A stretch of 64,000 bases of DNA, from contig CM057057.1 of assembly GCA_029945375.1 (NCBI GenBank), positions 3,658,001-3,722,000 of the forward strand, in the 5' to 3' direction. Shown piece by piece: positions 24,576 through 35,845 of this stretch. Origin of the DNA: Agaricus subrufescens (Eukaryota > Basidiomycota > Agaricomycetes > Agaricales > Agaricaceae). Position 1 is the first letter of the stretch, and every line of letters starts with the position of its first letter. The notes under the pieces are model-generated. The model did no database searches, had not been told where the DNA came from, and worked only from the letters and a program-made list of their open reading frames with translations. The translations under genes were made by a program, and so were the position numbers.

Positions 24576-25029
24576 CTTTATGGGCGGGGACAGACTGGGG
24601 CGTAGGGAGATGCAAGGAACAGAAGGAATAGAAGGAACAGAACTTAGTTTAGAAACGTATGGGGGCAACGCATGGGTACTCCCACGTGGATTAAGTATCA
24701 GCGCTTCGATGTCAGGTGAAGCCCTTTCTCGGCTTATGTAACTCAACCCTTTGCTGTTATCTTTCCAAGAGCCGCTGCACAGCAGTGCGCGGTATGAACA
24801 GCAATACGAGACAACCAGTGTAGTACCGGGTCCTCTGCTGTAGCGGAAGCTTGATGTTCCGCATCAGTTAACATGCAAATTTATCTCACACTGACAAACA
24901 AACATGCACAGCATATTCTTTTAGTTGCAAGTGTTACATTGTTGTTCTGATTGTAAAGAATGTATCCTGAAGGGCACATAAATGGACTCGCAATGCATAA
25001 GGTTATACTTAAGTACTAGTTACTATATG
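24576..25029. other. Intergenic region without a supported gene
   Basis: This interval lies upstream of the zinc-cluster gene and downstream of the large membrane protein gene. An open frame continues upstream of the chosen ATG without another ATG. No repeat, tRNA or conserved frame is visible. Confidence 0.4.
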
Positions 25030-28000
25030 TCAAGGGCTAAAGCGCTGCTTTATGCGGAATGTATCAGTAATGTTTGTGACACTAACGTCGGGAGCATGTA
25101 TCTCTATCGCCAAAGATGCAGCAGCCCATGTCTCGTTGAAAATCTGGTCAGAGAATGAGCCATCATATACAACTTCTGGCGAGGTTGTATTCTCAGCCCA
25201 TGCGATTCGACCATTCCCGATGGCCGATGTGCGGAAAGCACTCCCATCATTAGAGCCGAAAAATAGGGAATCGGAAGTGGTAAAAGATGAAACATAAGAA
25301 GCAACATCCGAAGCTTCTATGTTTCCAAAAACAGCAACTCCCAGAGTGGGAATGCCCTCGAGGGGAAACAAAGCGGGATTATTCTCCAAATCAGGAGGAA
25401 TGAGTGATGTTGACGACTTTAGAACGTGCGAAACGATCGCATTGGCTACGTTGGTGGAAACAGAAGATAGATACTGGAGAACGACGTGGTTTGAATAGGC
25501 AGTTGTGCCGTACTTTCGAGGGTCGACTGGGGTAGAATTGGTTGGTCCCAGGAGAGCACTCAAACCTAACCCGACCGCGAGGGCCGCACGAGGGGCTGCA
25601 TCAGGTTTCAGTACGAGCGCTTGCCTAGTGACGTTATTTTGGGAATCGAGAAAAGGCAAGCGAAGATGCAAGACATTGAGGATACCATACGTGGGATGAA
25701 GTGGGAAACAGTTCTCGTCGAACGCGTTGGGAGAGATATCTGTGGCGGTCAGGTTGAAGGCTCCCCCTTCGACTAAGCTGATCCTCTCTTCTTCACCTGA
25801 TGTGAGTCCAGGGTAGCACGCAGCTGGGGGCGGGAAAGAACTCGACCGGTAAAGCTTCTGGAGAGAAGGGGACGTTGCATCAAAGGGTAATAGGATAGGA
25901 GATGCTCCAAAAGCGTCTATGAAAGGCTTGAGCATTTCTTCACTTTGATGTAGCACCGTTGTCCAGTAATTCAATAGCGTCTTCTCCTGTTGTTTTGATG
26001 ACGCTGAAAAAATAAAACAAAGAAAAAAAAGTGAACAGACGGCGGAGGACCGAGTAATTGACTGCTACTCACAAACAGCATAACTATAAACATAGTCCAG
26101 CGACGGACGAAGGCGATTACTTATCCTGTTTACTTGTGTGTCTGACGGGTGTCCTTCCGTAGTGAAGGTAGCAGGAAGTGCTGTGATGGTCTGAGCGGCA
26201 AAGTCGTAGCTGAACCCGGCCGCCGATGTAGTAAAGGTAGAGCCAGCAGACAAGACCGGGCCATCCGAGCTTTGTAACCGTTCCCAGGGCGCTTTCGAGA
26301 TGAAATTTTGAAGTTGTGTACCAGAGTCGGTGTCTAGTGTTTGAACCAGAGTCCACAACAAAGCAACTTGTGCCCACTGCGTCCGATTCGGATAGTGCTG
26401 ATAATCTATGGCGCTCACGTCGATAATATTGGCTTGACTAGCGCAACTAGCACCTTCTATGCCTCCTTGAACTGTCCAAAAGGCTTTGTAGACAGTACTA
26501 TTGGTATAGTTTGTGGAGAGACGATCGTTCAGGGTGGGGAGGAGGTCGAGGACAACCCTGGCAACAGAGTTGCAGGAGGATGAATCCCCTGTGCAGACGC
26601 AGGTTGCATCTAAACAGGAATGTAAATATTTCAAAGTAGATTGAAGATCTGGCTCAATCAACTTACTAAGGTTGCAATCCGCACCAGCCATTTCACTAGG
26701 ACAGGAGGGTCCTGGAGTCTTCCTTCTCTGTGTCGTGACGCCGACAGCAGATCCTACAATAATAATGGTAATGACAATAAAGATACCAAGAGCCACCCAT
26801 TGTTTGTGAGACTTCGCCCATAAGATGACATGTGAGCGACTAGAAGACGACAGTGGCTGAGAGTCGTGCTTCTTGCGGAGAGGCGCAATAGTCTCAGCAT
26901 CGTCAAAACTAGAGACATATACTTCGCTTTTGGTCTGGTGCGAGAATAAACTTTGATGAGGATGACAGCCCTTCTCCAACAGAGTATGCAATTGATTGGC
27001 ACGACCGACTAGGTCGGGTAGTGGAGTACTCTCGTCACCTCCTTGATTCCCCCTCTCTGTCGTGTCGGGAGTTTGAGAACATGTGGGTATTGGTGGTAAC
27101 GGTTTTCGTCGCCAGGCAATCAGTCGCTGGAGGGAACGCAACGATGTAGCACGAGAAACGAAGGATGGAGCAGCGCTCCTTGTCGAAAGCATGGATCTTT
27201 GTCGGCGAAGGCCATCATTAGTGTTTGGTGCAGAGGGTTGCCGAGTTGGTTCAATATGGTGTAGCGCAACGGTGGAGGAAGCATTTGTTTGCAGCTCCAA
27301 ATAGATGGCATCGTCGCTCTCGCCGCAAATTTCTGGCTGTTCGGTATGGAGAATGTGCTGTGGTCCACTTATAACTTGATTATGATCTGTATGAGAACCC
27401 GATCTGTGATCATGAGAAACTAATGCACCACGCCCTGGCCTGTGAACCTGAGTTGAGCTAGGGGCGCGACCTCCAGCGGGTCGTGGCAGAGGCCCTCGAT
27501 AGGATAGCCTACTCGGGGGTTGGCCTTGTAATGGGTTACTCGACGGACCCATCGAGCTGCCATGCAACGAATCAATGTGAGGATTCCTGGGTGGGTAGGT
27601 CATTTCCGAGAAACCGCTGAATTGAGAGGTACGATTAGCACCACGGGGGCCAACGCTCTCCTGTAAAAGAGATGTAATGAAAGACGTTGGCAGGAGTCGG
27701 TCCTCTGCTGCGTCAACATCGATACTTGATGCTCCTTCATGCCAGTCATAAGGGGAAATGTTGCTTGTGCTGACAGAAGTTACGTCATTATCCCGCTCGT
27801 GTCGTTGTGAGCTGGATGGTTTGGAAACCTCCCCGCCAAAAGTCGACCGGGAAACACGGCGGGAAGCGGCAGCTTGGAGAAACTCGAGTTGTTGGGTATG
27901 AAAGCTACGGGGAACGAGCCCTGGAGTGAGAAGGGAATGAGGTGTTGGGGGAATCGATGAGGGTGGTTCCGGGAAGGCGGAAAAGCTAATAGCACTTCCT

Positions 28001-28089
28001 GTAATTGCGGAAGCGTTGGTTTCCTGGGAAGGCCTACTAGCATGTTTTGTTTCAGGAGGACAATTAGTTTGTATTCGGTCTGGAGCCAT
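25030..28089 (-). CDS. Large single-pass (type II-like) membrane protein of unknown function
   Basis: Two exons (26073-28089 and 25030-26003) sum to 2991 nt (996 aa). Residues 1 to about 420 are disordered, Ser/Pro-rich and lack a signal peptide. One strong transmembrane segment (WVALGIFIVITIIIVGSAVG, about 425-448) is preceded by a basic patch. The remaining 540 residues contain paired cysteines near the membrane (CNLSKLIEPD, CLDATCVCTGDSSSC) and several N-glycosylation sequons (NYTNST, NLTAT, NETW, NITDT). This points to a cytosolic N-tail and an extracytoplasmic C-terminal domain. I do not recognise the folded domain. The chosen ATG is the first in a frame that is open further upstream only from a GTG. 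Confidence 0.75.
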
Positions 28090-28632
28090 TTGAAAAGCGA
28101 GTTGGGACAAGTGGCTCAATGACAGACGAAATACTGAAACAGCATGACCAGCTAGAGCTGAGAGTATAAGCCAAAGGAGCGGATCAGAGTAGTGGAGGTA
28201 CGAAACGAGCGGCGGGAAGAGTAATGAAGGTAGCCCACGAAAGAAGGAACGTGCTGGACCTGACAACGACGAAACAATCACATCTGAACAGCTCCGCGGC
28301 GCATCAACATATCAATCATCACATACTTAGCCTGACATGGGAGCAAACCCCTTTTTTATGTTATTCCGATCATATCACAGTTCCCCACGACTCCAAGTGT
28401 GATCACCAGTTTCTATTGTCGATGCTGCTGGTCTTCGAACCACGCCAGAATTTCGAAACAACAAATTTCTAAGAAAGGAACAGGCAAGTATGGTGTTCCT
28501 TGGGAAAATGAAAGAGCACTTAGTAGATATGTGAAGTGTGTACAAAGTAGGGAAAAATATAGAATCATCTCTGTCGTGATGCTAGAGCATTGAGAAGCGA
28601 TCGAATAATCATACCAAAATTGAGTAGCATTG
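28090..28632. other. Intergenic region between membrane protein gene and RAC1 copy A
   Basis: This stretch holds the promoter of the membrane protein gene and the tail of the RAC1 transcript region. No conserved frame is seen. It is native flank: it is not part of the duplicated segment, which starts at about 28633. Confidence 0.4.
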
Positions 28633-28651
28633 TTCAGCTATACCCAGTGTT

Positions 28652-29598
28652 CAGGCAATGATACATATCTTCTTGCCTCCTTTCTCCTTGTTGGGGGGGT
28701 GGGGGTTGACTAGGATAGTGAAGCGTCAGAATGTTTATATCGCAATTCGTGATCGACTTACGGACTGCTCGAATCGCTTCATCGAAGACCGTCTTAAGGC
28801 CTTTCTGAGTGAGCGCTGAGCACTCCAAATACTTCACAGCTCCGATTTCCCTGCCCATAGCAACACCTTGCGAATACGAGATGGGCGCCATACGACTGGT
28901 AATCGTGTCAGCTAACAAGTCGACCCGCCCAAGAGGTAACCTACCGGTCCCGTAACTTCTCTATGGTTTGTTGGTCTTCACGTAGATCAAGTTTGGTGCC
29001 CACCAGTACAATCTGAGTTGCCGGGGCATGGTGAGTGATCTCAGGATACCACTGCATCAAGCGCCGTCAGTGATGATCCCCGCAAAGGAAGTAGCACTGA
29101 CCTTAGTCCTCACGTTCTCATAACTTGGGGGGCTAACTAGGGAGAAGCAGATCAGAAAAACATCTGTCTGCGGGTATGATAGAGGCCGGAGTCGATCGTA
29201 ATCCTCTTGGCCAGCAGTATCCCACAGTCCGAGTGAAATGGTCTTTCCATCTACCATAACCGTCGCTGAGTAGTTGTCGAACACTGATTGAAATTAAGCC
29301 AGGAATATTTCTGCGGTGTAATATTGTCAATGTACCTGTTGGAATGTATTCTCCCTTGGGCTTGATTTAGCTATCAATTGAAGACTGAGGGTGTAACCAC
29401 ATACCGGGAAAGCATTTGTGGTATATGAAATGAGCAGACATGTCTAGGCACCCATGTATGTCAGCTATCATCTCGAGGGCTTCGGTTGATGGGCACACCT
29501 TCCCTACAGCACCGTCTCCAACGACGACACCTGCGTAGAATTGACTGAGTGAATTACGCTTGGCCGGGGTATGGAAACACACATTTAATAGCTTGCAT
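28652..29598 (-). CDS. RAC1: Rac1 small GTPase, copy A
   Basis: This Rho-family GTPase controls actin organisation and polar growth at the plasma membrane. Spliced order: [16 protein letters not shown] (P-loop), [28 protein letters not shown] (switch I), [16 protein letters not shown] (switch II), [47 protein letters not shown], a basic tail (KEKGGKK) and CaaX box CIIA before TGA at 28652-28654. [15 protein letters not shown] and the [13 protein letters not shown] region mark Rac rather than Cdc42. At least seven exons; the first is only 16 nt (ATG plus 13). All switch and P-loop residues match the family consensus, so this copy looks fully functional. A second copy lies at 35864-36811. Confidence 0.93.
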
Positions 29599-30185
29599 AA
29601 TATTCTGGTAACAAAAGAGTTTATAAACGGTTATAACACGGCCACGCTAGTGAGAAGGCAAGTCTCAGTTGATTGTCCAATGGGTAATTCCTAGACAATT
29701 AGAAGCGATTATAGACACGCGTTAGAACTTCGTCAGAAGGCGGCAAGAGGGTGTTATATAGTGAAGAACAATACGGACCTGGAATGATATCGATAGTGCT
29801 TGCGGCCGTCGGGAGGGAGGGGATATATGTATTCGATTTGGATGGTGCGGTGTCTGGATGGAGTGGCACGCCCAGCACATTCCCACACCCGACGTCCGAA
29901 TTGTTTTCAACTTCCCACGCAAGCGACGCCAATGCAAGAATACAGGTACAAGTACACAAAACATCTAAATGCTAATAATTATGCTAGTTATATGGTAGAG
30001 TTAGATGAACGCGCCCCTCGATGAGGACAGAAGAATCGTAGGTCTGAGCATATGCCAGCTAAAACACATTGTTGATCAAAATCATGTCGAATACAAAACT
30101 GAATCAAGAGAAGATCCGCTTCAAAATAAGTGAGTAAAGCATAACAGATGGATAGCGATAAATAGTCCGCGACAGCCAAGGATCC
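29599..30185. promoter_or_regulatory. Upstream region of RAC1 copy A
   Basis: About 590 bp lie between the RAC1 start codon and the remnant of the neighbouring gene. The same stretch is present upstream of copy B (36812-37401), so both copies keep the same proximal promoter. An open frame on the minus strand (29699-29959) occurs in both copies, but it has no known domain and changes in its C-terminal third, so I do not call it a gene. Confidence 0.45.
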
Positions 30186-30339
30186 ATGACCAAACTAAAG
30201 CCATTGGTTGAAAGTCTTCTCTTCTTCGCCTGTGGTTCAGAAGGTGATGATGATTGCAAACCAAACTCCATCTTTTCACATTCCTGGTTGTCTTCAAGAT
30301 CATTCGTGTCTCCGAAGTTTGAAAAAGAGTCCAAGATAT
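30186..30339 (-). pseudogene. Truncated 3' end of the BED-like zinc-finger gene
   Basis: These bases encode the last residues (FGDTNDLEDNQECEKMEF... KKRRLSTNG) of the gene that is intact at 37402-39275. Everything upstream is missing, because the duplication ends here and unrelated AT-rich sequence follows. A 2-nt insertion next to the original stop codon also removes the stop. There is no start codon or promoter, so it is a fragment created by the duplication. Confidence 0.88.
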
Positions 30340-30958
30340 TCTGGGATGAGATGAAATCCCATCAGCGGATAAGATGACACAGCTGATGAGGGTGTAGCAC
30401 AACATAGACAGATTTCCCCATTCAATTTGCCATCAAAGAAATTTCTGCTTTCATCTTTTTCTCACTGGCTGTTTCTGATCCCTAAGACTGAAAAATATTG
30501 AGATCTTGAAAGACAGAATAAGTGACCAGAACAATGATAGTGAGGGAAGTATCTATGCTATAGAATGCATACAATGGAAAGTCTCATGAAGAACAAGTGA
30601 CTTACAGTAAAAAACAAAACTATCCTACATAAGTAGCAAAGGCCCCCATTAGGAAAAGCATACTAACAGAAGGAATATGGCCCAATGGTTAGCAACTGCT
30701 CAGCCAGAAGTTTCATTATCAATAAAGTGATCACATTATGAAAGATTCATGAATAAAGAGAGGCATAGGGACTTAGCTATAAATTAATAGTAGTAGCTTA
30801 GTGTGTCTGATCTTGCAAACACTTTCATATCTCCTCAGCATCCTTACTAGTCATTCATAATGTTGAAACTATGCAATAATTATTTAGAGGTCCACAGAAG
30901 CTCATGGACCTATAGACCTATTATGTGGAACCTTCTACAGTTCCAGCATTTTGCTACA

Positions 30959-31051
30959 CATTGAAGAGACTAGATTGATGTGAATGTGGAAAGATAAAAT
31001 ATAAAAATATAAAATCAAATATGAATGCAACCCTTTGAAAAACACTGAGTC
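30959..31051 (+). repeat. 93-bp dispersed direct repeat, copy 1
   Basis: The sequence starts CATTGAAGAGACTAGAT, includes an AT-rich core with ATATAAAAATATAAAATC, and ends ACACTGAGTC. It recurs at 32140-32231 with few differences. The pair could be remnants of long terminal repeats or two copies of a small interspersed element. Confidence 0.85.
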
Positions 31052-31412
31052 CCGTAATGTAAGCTGGCTATCCTAGTCAGCCAAATAACTGTTACACCAA
31101 AAGGAACATAATAGAATATCTTCATCAGCAAAATAGCTCAAAAAATGTAAGGCTTTAGAATTCAATGGCAATATGTAAAGTATACCACCATGTCTAAAGT
31201 TTCAACCAAAGTGAAAACTAAAATTGAGATGTGCTGCATATATTGTATATAATGTATGCTTCCTGAACAATAGTGAAGAAGGGAGAGCTTACAATCTTTT
31301 TTTGAAATTACAATCTTATAGTGCCAAGGACAGCAAAATTCATTACTTAATCCAGCTATATATGGCAGGATGAGCAAACAGGCAGAATCTATATATGGGC
31401 TGTTTGACCTAT

Positions 31413-31494
31413 TGGCACCACCAGGAATTGAACGCCAGACCTCCTGGGAGCAAGACTGTGCAGAAAGCCACTTAAATACCTGAGTTACAGTACC
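31413..31494 (-). repeat. tRNA-like sequence (possible tRNA pseudogene or SINE head)
   Basis: On the minus strand 82 nt begin GGTACTG and end TGGTGCCA. The two ends form a 7-bp acceptor stem, counting G-T pairs. A box A-like stretch (TAACTCAGGTATTTAAGTGG) and a box B-like stretch (GTTCAATTCC) are correctly ordered. The T-stem and anticodon stem pair poorly, so a working tRNA is unlikely. The setting inside transposon-like DNA favours a tRNA-derived SINE or a decayed tRNA. Confidence 0.5.
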
Positions 31495-31671
31495 AACTTA
31501 CTCATTTGGTACATACATCAAATATATACACAAATTCAAAAAACTCAAAAAGTCCCTCAGCCACTGCTATGCACTATTGATGCTGCCCTCGTATAACATT
31601 AAATTCATATACAATTTAATTTTAGTGTTGGAGTCATGCTTGTAATCCCACATTAAAGATTGAAGCATGGA

Positions 31672-31810
31672 TGTATTCTTTGAAAAAGATTGTAATCTTA
31701 AACCAATAAATTGTGACATGATTGTATGCTTTGAAAAAGATTGTAATCTTAAACAAATAATATATACCATGATTGTATTCTTTTATTTAGATTGTAAGGT
31801 CTTAAAAAGC
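31672..31810 (+). repeat. Tandem repeat, 51-bp unit, about 2.7 copies
   Basis: Units run 31672-31722 and 31723-31773, with a degenerate third unit to about 31810. Each full unit contains the short palindrome AAGATTGTAATCTT. The repeat is AT-rich and makes a meaningless open frame on both strands. Confidence 0.8.
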
Positions 31811-32139
31811 TTGTATTGTCCATTCATTTCACTTTACCAGAACATGAGCATTCACATTTTCTTTATTTGTAATACAATGTTTGTTTATGATGTAAGGTCT
31901 ACAATATTTGAGCTAATTTATGATGTTAGATATTCTGCAACTGACTAGTATACTGTACAAATACGTCCTTATGTTCACTGTCATTTATGTAAGCATGACA
32001 GCTGTCATATGGTGCCTAGTTCACTGACCTTGACAGCTGATTACATGATGTTCACCAATACTTAGCTTGGATGATGACAGGGCATTCACTGCTGTTCACA
32101 AGTGGATCAGCAGGTTATGAGTGTTGTTCAAGCTTGCAA

Positions 32140-32231
32140 CATTGAAGAGACTAGATCAGTGTGAATGTGGAAAATAAAATATAAAAATATAAAATCGAAT
32201 GTGAATGCAACCCTTTGAATTACACTGAGTC
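32140..32231 (+). repeat. 93-bp dispersed direct repeat, copy 2
   Basis: This is the second copy of the sequence at 30959-31051, in the same orientation 1.2 kb away. Single-base changes and a 1-nt indel separate the copies. Confidence 0.85.
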
Positions 32232-34017
32232 TTGAGTGCAGTTCATGGGGAGAATAAATCAGAAAGAAAGTGAAAGTAAGCATCTTGATTAAGTATTAAA
32301 TGAAAATAGGGGTAGAATAGAAATGCAAAACAAGTCTCGACTGAATAGAGACCTCTTCCAGACCTATGCTGTTTTGATTAGAACCTTCGTGATGAGTGGC
32401 TAAGCTCACGATGACTGTCCTCAATAGAATGGGTTAGACACCTATCTAGGAGGGGCAGCAAGTCCGCCCTAGTGATGCCTCAACAAACTTGGAGAGCCTT
32501 GACCTGCCTTCGTGCTTCAAGACAGACTGCAAGACAAGTTGAGCTAGCACCGAATGCTATCACAATCCTATTAGACCAGTGAAGATACTCTCTCGAGCAG
32601 AACACAAGACCTTCCGAGTTGAGAAAGAACTTTAAGAAATGCTTAGAACACTGTAAAGTTTAACCAAACTTGATTTCACTTGCACAGCGCTTGGGCAAAG
32701 ATTTGATCCCGAACCTCATCCTCAACTGGCAACTATATACAATACACAGTAAAAAACTGAGACAAAATAAACAAATATGAAACAAATAACCAAGTCTGTA
32801 TCCAGTGCTGAATGGGTATAGCCTCCTCGACTCTTCTTCTTCCACCAATCAACAGTCTCAACTATTCAGTCTCCTCGACCGAACATCGCACTTTTCTAAT
32901 CTCCTGCTCCTCATTGGGTAGTGAGCTTCCAACCCTAGACCCTAGTCTAGAAACTCTCGAGGCACATCCCCCACTGATTAACCTGTCGATAAGATGTCCT
33001 CGATTAGACTAAGCTTCTATCTCGCCTTTAGTTGCTTCAAGATTATCACTATTACTGCCTGATCCAGAGTCTCAACCAATAATTCCAACAGTCTTACTTC
33101 AGATTTATTCAGTCTTGACATGTGTGATTCACTTATTTCCTAGCCCTTCCCCATTAGGCAGGTAGTAGTTATTGATCCAGCCTAGCATAAGGTCCGCTAA
33201 AGGAACTGCACTCTGCTAAGTCCTTGAGCTATCCCATAACCAGCCTCAATGAGATTTCCCAATACAGTTTCCCTAGACTCAGTCTTGAGACTTTCTTTTT
33301 AAAGTCCTCGAATGTGATTATATTTCCCCTAACAGTACAGTTTTCCTGTTAGGAATTGTGGATACAATCTCGACTGTTTCCTAGGTCAACATTTATTCAC
33401 ACATGTCCTCGACTGAGCTTATCTCTAACTGGGTGACTGATTGTTCATTCTCAAACTTAATATGTACACCTAGCTGCATTAAATATATATTTTCACACAT
33501 AAAATGGCTGGGGCCATAACAACGTCTGGAGCAATGGTGGACAGATATAGACACTTAGTTGAATAGAAAACTTTTTTTTTGCTCTCTACCATTCAAACAA
33601 TGCAAGTTGAAGATGGCAAAGAAATGGACAACAGGTTCAAGATTTCCTATAAAATACACCAAAGAATAGTGCCCAGCCCAGCTCTATTAATCTCCAGTCT
33701 CCTTCAATGGACTCTTCCTCCAATCAATAATAACATTAATTTCATTGTTATTAGTTGGCACACAAAAAAAGAAAAAAAATCTAGTTTGAGCAACTGTGTT
33801 TCCTTTTTTAGATATGTTTTTCCTTTTTGGGATATGTCCAACCAATTAGGTGCAGGTTCACGCCCCCTCTGGCATGATTACATGAACCATTTTTAGTTCA
33901 AAAATCGGGCTGATTACTGATTACATGAACATAAGGTTGTATTCATACAGTATATGCTGTAAGCTGAGGCTTACACTCCCCGGTTTATTTGATTTTGCCA
34001 TTATGTAATGTGGAGCC

Positions 34018-34120
34018 TGATGCCACCTGTCACTGCAGGGTTAGGTCATTCAGGAAGATGTAGGGATGGATCTGGTGCCAGCCTGTGTGATGGCAGGTAT
34101 AGGTCACTGGATGACTTCCC
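34018..34120 (+). repeat. Degenerate tandem duplication of about 50 bp
   Basis: CTGATGCCACCTGTCACTGC with GGTTAGGTCATTC is followed about 55 bp later by CTGGTGCCAGCCTGTGTGATG with GGTATAGGTCACT. The two halves look like an old tandem duplication, with several substitutions and indels. Confidence 0.4.
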
Positions 34121-34125
34121 ATAGC

Positions 34126-34154
34126 ATCTGGAAAAATAGAAATATTTTCCAGAT
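34126..34154. repeat. Short inverted repeat
   Basis: ATCTGGAAAA (34126-34135) is mirrored by TTTTCCAGAT (34145-34154) around a 9-nt loop. The same ATCTGGAA core is present in the longer palindrome at 34236-34280. Confidence 0.7.
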
Positions 34155-34235
34155 TGTGTCCCAGCTGATTGCCGGACGTGCCGTTGACTAAATCGGTGTT
34201 TGGCAAAAGCGGATCTTTAAATTCACGTCTTTCCA

Positions 34236-34280
34236 GACTGCAATCTGGAAGAGGCCCCCCCCCTCTTCCAGATTGCAGTC
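34236..34280. repeat. Perfect 19-bp palindrome with C7 loop
   Basis: GACTGCAATCTGGAAGAGG (34236-34254) is followed by seven C and its exact reverse complement (34262-34280). No coding role is visible. It could be the fused terminal inverted repeats of an internally deleted DNA transposon, or a hairpin-forming breakpoint. Confidence 0.85.
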
Positions 34281-34869
34281 CTCGAATATTACCTCACTTT
34301 ATGCATTAAAGGAGTTATGGACGTCACGAGTAAGATCCTATCTCCAACTTTCAGGTCAATATCGTGAGACACTGCTTCAGCAACTGATCATGGCTGGCTT
34401 CAGTATTCCACAGCTCAGGCGTATGTGCTTTTGAACAACGAAACTTGAGTGAGTGCACTATCATTGAAAAATGCTACGGATTGAGTGTGCATCATTGCTC
34501 AGAATGAGGTGCTCTCAGATGCCTGTGGCTCAAGTGAGGAGTGACCGAAAGAGCCCAAGTCCAAGGGTAAACGGTAAACGGTAGCTGCAACCACTGTCGT
34601 CGTTCAACCATTTATACATAGAGGAGATATCATCTTCAGACATCTCATAATGAGCAGAAGTGCGTGCATCAACTGTGCTGAATGCAAGCACTATCCATCC
34701 TATTTCATACTCACAGTCTATATCCCTGCCTATGTTTATTGGCCTTGATTTATTCTAAACGGTCTACGGTTTAATATCCTGAGTATAGATGGGCGGAGTT
34801 TCAAATGAAATAAGATTTAGAAAAAATTCTGTGTTTCCAGACGCTGCGGGAAGTCGTCCACTCAGATAA

Positions 34870-35845
34870 TTGGAGGGTGCATATATGGTTCCCTGAAAGG
34901 GCGGACCTTTCGAACCGGTACGCCCACAACCACTTGACCAATTCTGTAACTGGGGTGGCTCGAACTCCCGACCCAAGATATTCTGTTAATGGAACCTGGC
35001 AGGCTTGTACTGCCGACATTGCGAAATTCCATCGCACCTGCCCCGTCATACCAGACCACAAGCCCTGGCTTGTGTTCCAGGGCCACCCCGGAGACTTCTA
35101 CATTGACCATGCGCACCCCTTTGGCGCTTCCTCAGCGAGCAGCAATGCCGGGCAGATCATCAACGCCGCCGTTGACATCTGGCTGGCTTTGGGGGTACGT
35201 CCCATTGTCAAATACGAGGACGGTCTCGCCCTCTTCCGTTCCCCACTGCCCCGACTCAACACATCCAATAACATCACATACCCATATGAGAAGGACGAGG
35301 CTCTGGCACTCATTGCCCCCTCATTGCCCCCTTCAGAATCCCATGGCACCCTGAAAAGGGCACCGACGATTTCTACTCCACCTTCACCTTCATCGGTCTG
35401 TCCTGGGACATCGAAAGACAGTCTCCCTTCCTCCTCACAAGCGGACCAAGTATCTAGCCCTGGTCTCTTCCTTCCTGGACTGTCTCTCCCGCAGTCGCTG
35501 CCAGCTTCGTGACGTTGAAAAAATTCATGGCACCTTGTGTTACACATCGTTTGTCTACACCGATGACCGCTCACACCTCCCATCTCTCTCAAACTTTGCC
35601 GCCACATTTCATGGTGACGTGTACACTCGTCGTTACCCCTCACGTGTCCTCTTATCAGATTTGGCCTGGTGGTCCGCTCGCCTGTCCGACACCACCTTCT
35701 CCCGCCCTGTTCACGCTCCCGGTCCTGTATCACCCATGAGCATTTACGTGGACGCAAGCACGTCTTGGGGCATTGGTATTGTGGTCGATAATCATTGGAT
35801 GGCGTTCAAGCTGAACCCCACATGGAAGGTTCCGGGTAGGGACTA
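34870..35845 (+). mobile_element. Broken reverse transcriptase/RNase H fragment of a retroelement
   Basis: The first frame carries palm-like RT blocks: CTADIAKFHRTCPVIPDHKP (motif with catalytic Asp), PFGASSASSNAG, and VKYEDGLALFR at the position of the usual xxDD, where the second catalytic Asp is Gly. A frame change at about 35330 is needed to continue (FRIPWHPEKGTDD, FIGLSWDIE, KYLALVSSFLD, VEKIHGTLCY). An RNase H-like block then begins IYVDASTSWGIGIV and stops abruptly at KVPGRD, where RAC1 copy B starts in antisense. This style of RT-RNase H is seen in fungal DIRS-like elements. The element lacks its start and end, is frameshifted and has a changed active site, so it is dead. Confidence 0.75.

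Larger units (their letters stand above)
28633..30339. repeat. Duplicated segment, copy A (RAC1 plus truncated neighbour)
   Basis: This segment is nearly identical, base for base, to 35846-37544 in the same orientation. It spans the RAC1 stop region, the whole gene, about 600 bp upstream, and the last codons of the zinc-finger gene whose intact copy starts at 39275. Similarity begins at TTCAGCTATACCC and ends after CCAAGATAT. The copies differ by scattered substitutions and small indels, for example 6 nt missing in copy B near 37007. Confidence 0.93.
30340..34869. other. AT-rich, repeat-bearing insert without host genes
   Basis: This stretch has no conserved reading frame on either strand, contrasts in base composition with both flanks, and contains direct repeats, a tandem repeat, a tRNA-like sequence and hairpins (listed separately). 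Together with the reverse transcriptase fragment that follows, it fills the space between the two RAC1 copies. Its composition and repeats fit decayed transposable-element DNA. I cannot assign most of it to a named element. Confidence 0.7.

Noticed and set aside
14306..25029. Secondary-metabolite gene cluster around the two transcription factors
   Set aside because: The neighbours are YTH1, PHA2 and a YjbQ-family gene, all housekeeping. No polyketide synthase, peptide synthetase, terpene synthase or P450 is present.
29699..29959. Open frame upstream of RAC1 on the minus strand, present in both duplicates
   Set aside because: Its C-terminal third changes through an indel between the copies, it has no domain, and its presence in both copies follows from the recent duplication.
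34905..34975. tRNA box B-like strings (GTTCGAGCC and GGTTCGAAAGG on the minus strand)
   Set aside because: They lie within the reverse transcriptase frame, have no acceptor stem and are spaced wrongly for a tRNA.
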